Of a stretch of 23,002 nucleotides of DNA, positions 22,932 through 23,002 are shown piece by piece. Positions within the stretch are counted from its first letter, which is position 1, and each line of letters opens with the position of its first letter. The notes beneath the pieces were generated by a model. The model did not search any database and was not told the origin of the DNA. It saw only the letters and a list, made by a program, of their open reading frames with translations. Origin of the DNA: an uncultured Bdellovibrionales bacterium. Its GTDB lineage: Bacteria; Bdellovibrionota; FAC87; UBA2466. Both the position numbers and the translations under genes were made by a program. The DNA is taken from the NCBI GenBank assembly GCA_937903155.1, contig CALCZU010000072.1, forward strand, positions 1 to 23,002, given 5' to 3'.

Positions 22932-23002
22932 GGCGCTGCGGATTGGGGCGTTGCTATCTACTAGTCCAGGACCGCCAATGGTATGGACCCCGCTCTTTCA
23001 AA

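Noticed and set aside
1..23002. CRISPR array, tRNA, rRNA, insertion sequence
   Set aside because: No regularly spaced repeats, no tRNA-like or rRNA-like stretches and no transposase or integrase frames were seen.

Overview
The window reads as chromosomal DNA of a Gram-negative bacterium of roughly 45% GC with very compact gene packing. The signs are outer-membrane lipoproteins, several beta-barrel proteins, sigma-54 promoters, a Fur box, true DksA, an IHF/HU-type protein and lipid-linked glycan enzymes. The many lineage-specific secreted proteins suggest a Bdellovibrio-like group (Bdellovibrionota/Oligoflexia). That placement is inference; no rRNA or other marker gene is present.

Layout. (1) 1-3.4 kb: two minus-strand genes for secreted, helix-rich, apparently related proteins. 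Each has its own sigma-54 (-24/-12) promoter. (2) 3.76-4.7 kb: a stand-alone PuuD-type membrane protein, a strong terminator, then an IHF/HU gene facing it. (3) 4.86-8.57 kb: polysaccharide/LPS glycosylation, with a polyprenyl-phosphate sugar transferase, an overlapping GT4 glycosyltransferase, and a GT9 heptosyltransferase-like gene running into it tail to tail. (4) 8.7-11.67 kb: an overlapping three-gene operon for an isocyanide (isonitrile) synthase, a Fe(II)/2-oxoglutarate dioxygenase and a cytochrome P450. This is a small natural-product pathway and the most notable content of the window. A 17-bp palindrome lies between it and the divergent GT9 gene. (5) 11.7-16.7 kb: secreted proteins, namely a von Willebrand A lipoprotein, a C39-like cysteine peptidase, a small exported protein behind a Fur box, and a beta-propeller-like protein. 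(6) 16.7-20.5 kb: YihY membrane protein, dCTP deaminase, a translationally coupled pair of outer-membrane proteins, and an unknown ORF. A large nested hairpin sits between yihY and dcd. (7) 20.56-23.0 kb: dksA, then a minus-strand operon of a metalloprotease-like lipoprotein and a beta-barrel protein, with a possible partial ORF at the right edge.

How the genes fit together. The isocyanide synthase should turn an aromatic amino acid into an isonitrile, the dioxygenase should desaturate and decarboxylate it, and the P450 should tailor or couple it. This parallels yeast DIT1/DIT2 and fungal xanthocillin clusters. The product is not deducible from sequence. Many genes are coupled by 4-nt overlaps (isnB/P450, the 20.0-18.4 kb pair, the 22.7-21.0 kb pair) and several convergent pairs overlap or nearly touch. 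I saw no insertion sequence, CRISPR array, tRNA or rRNA.
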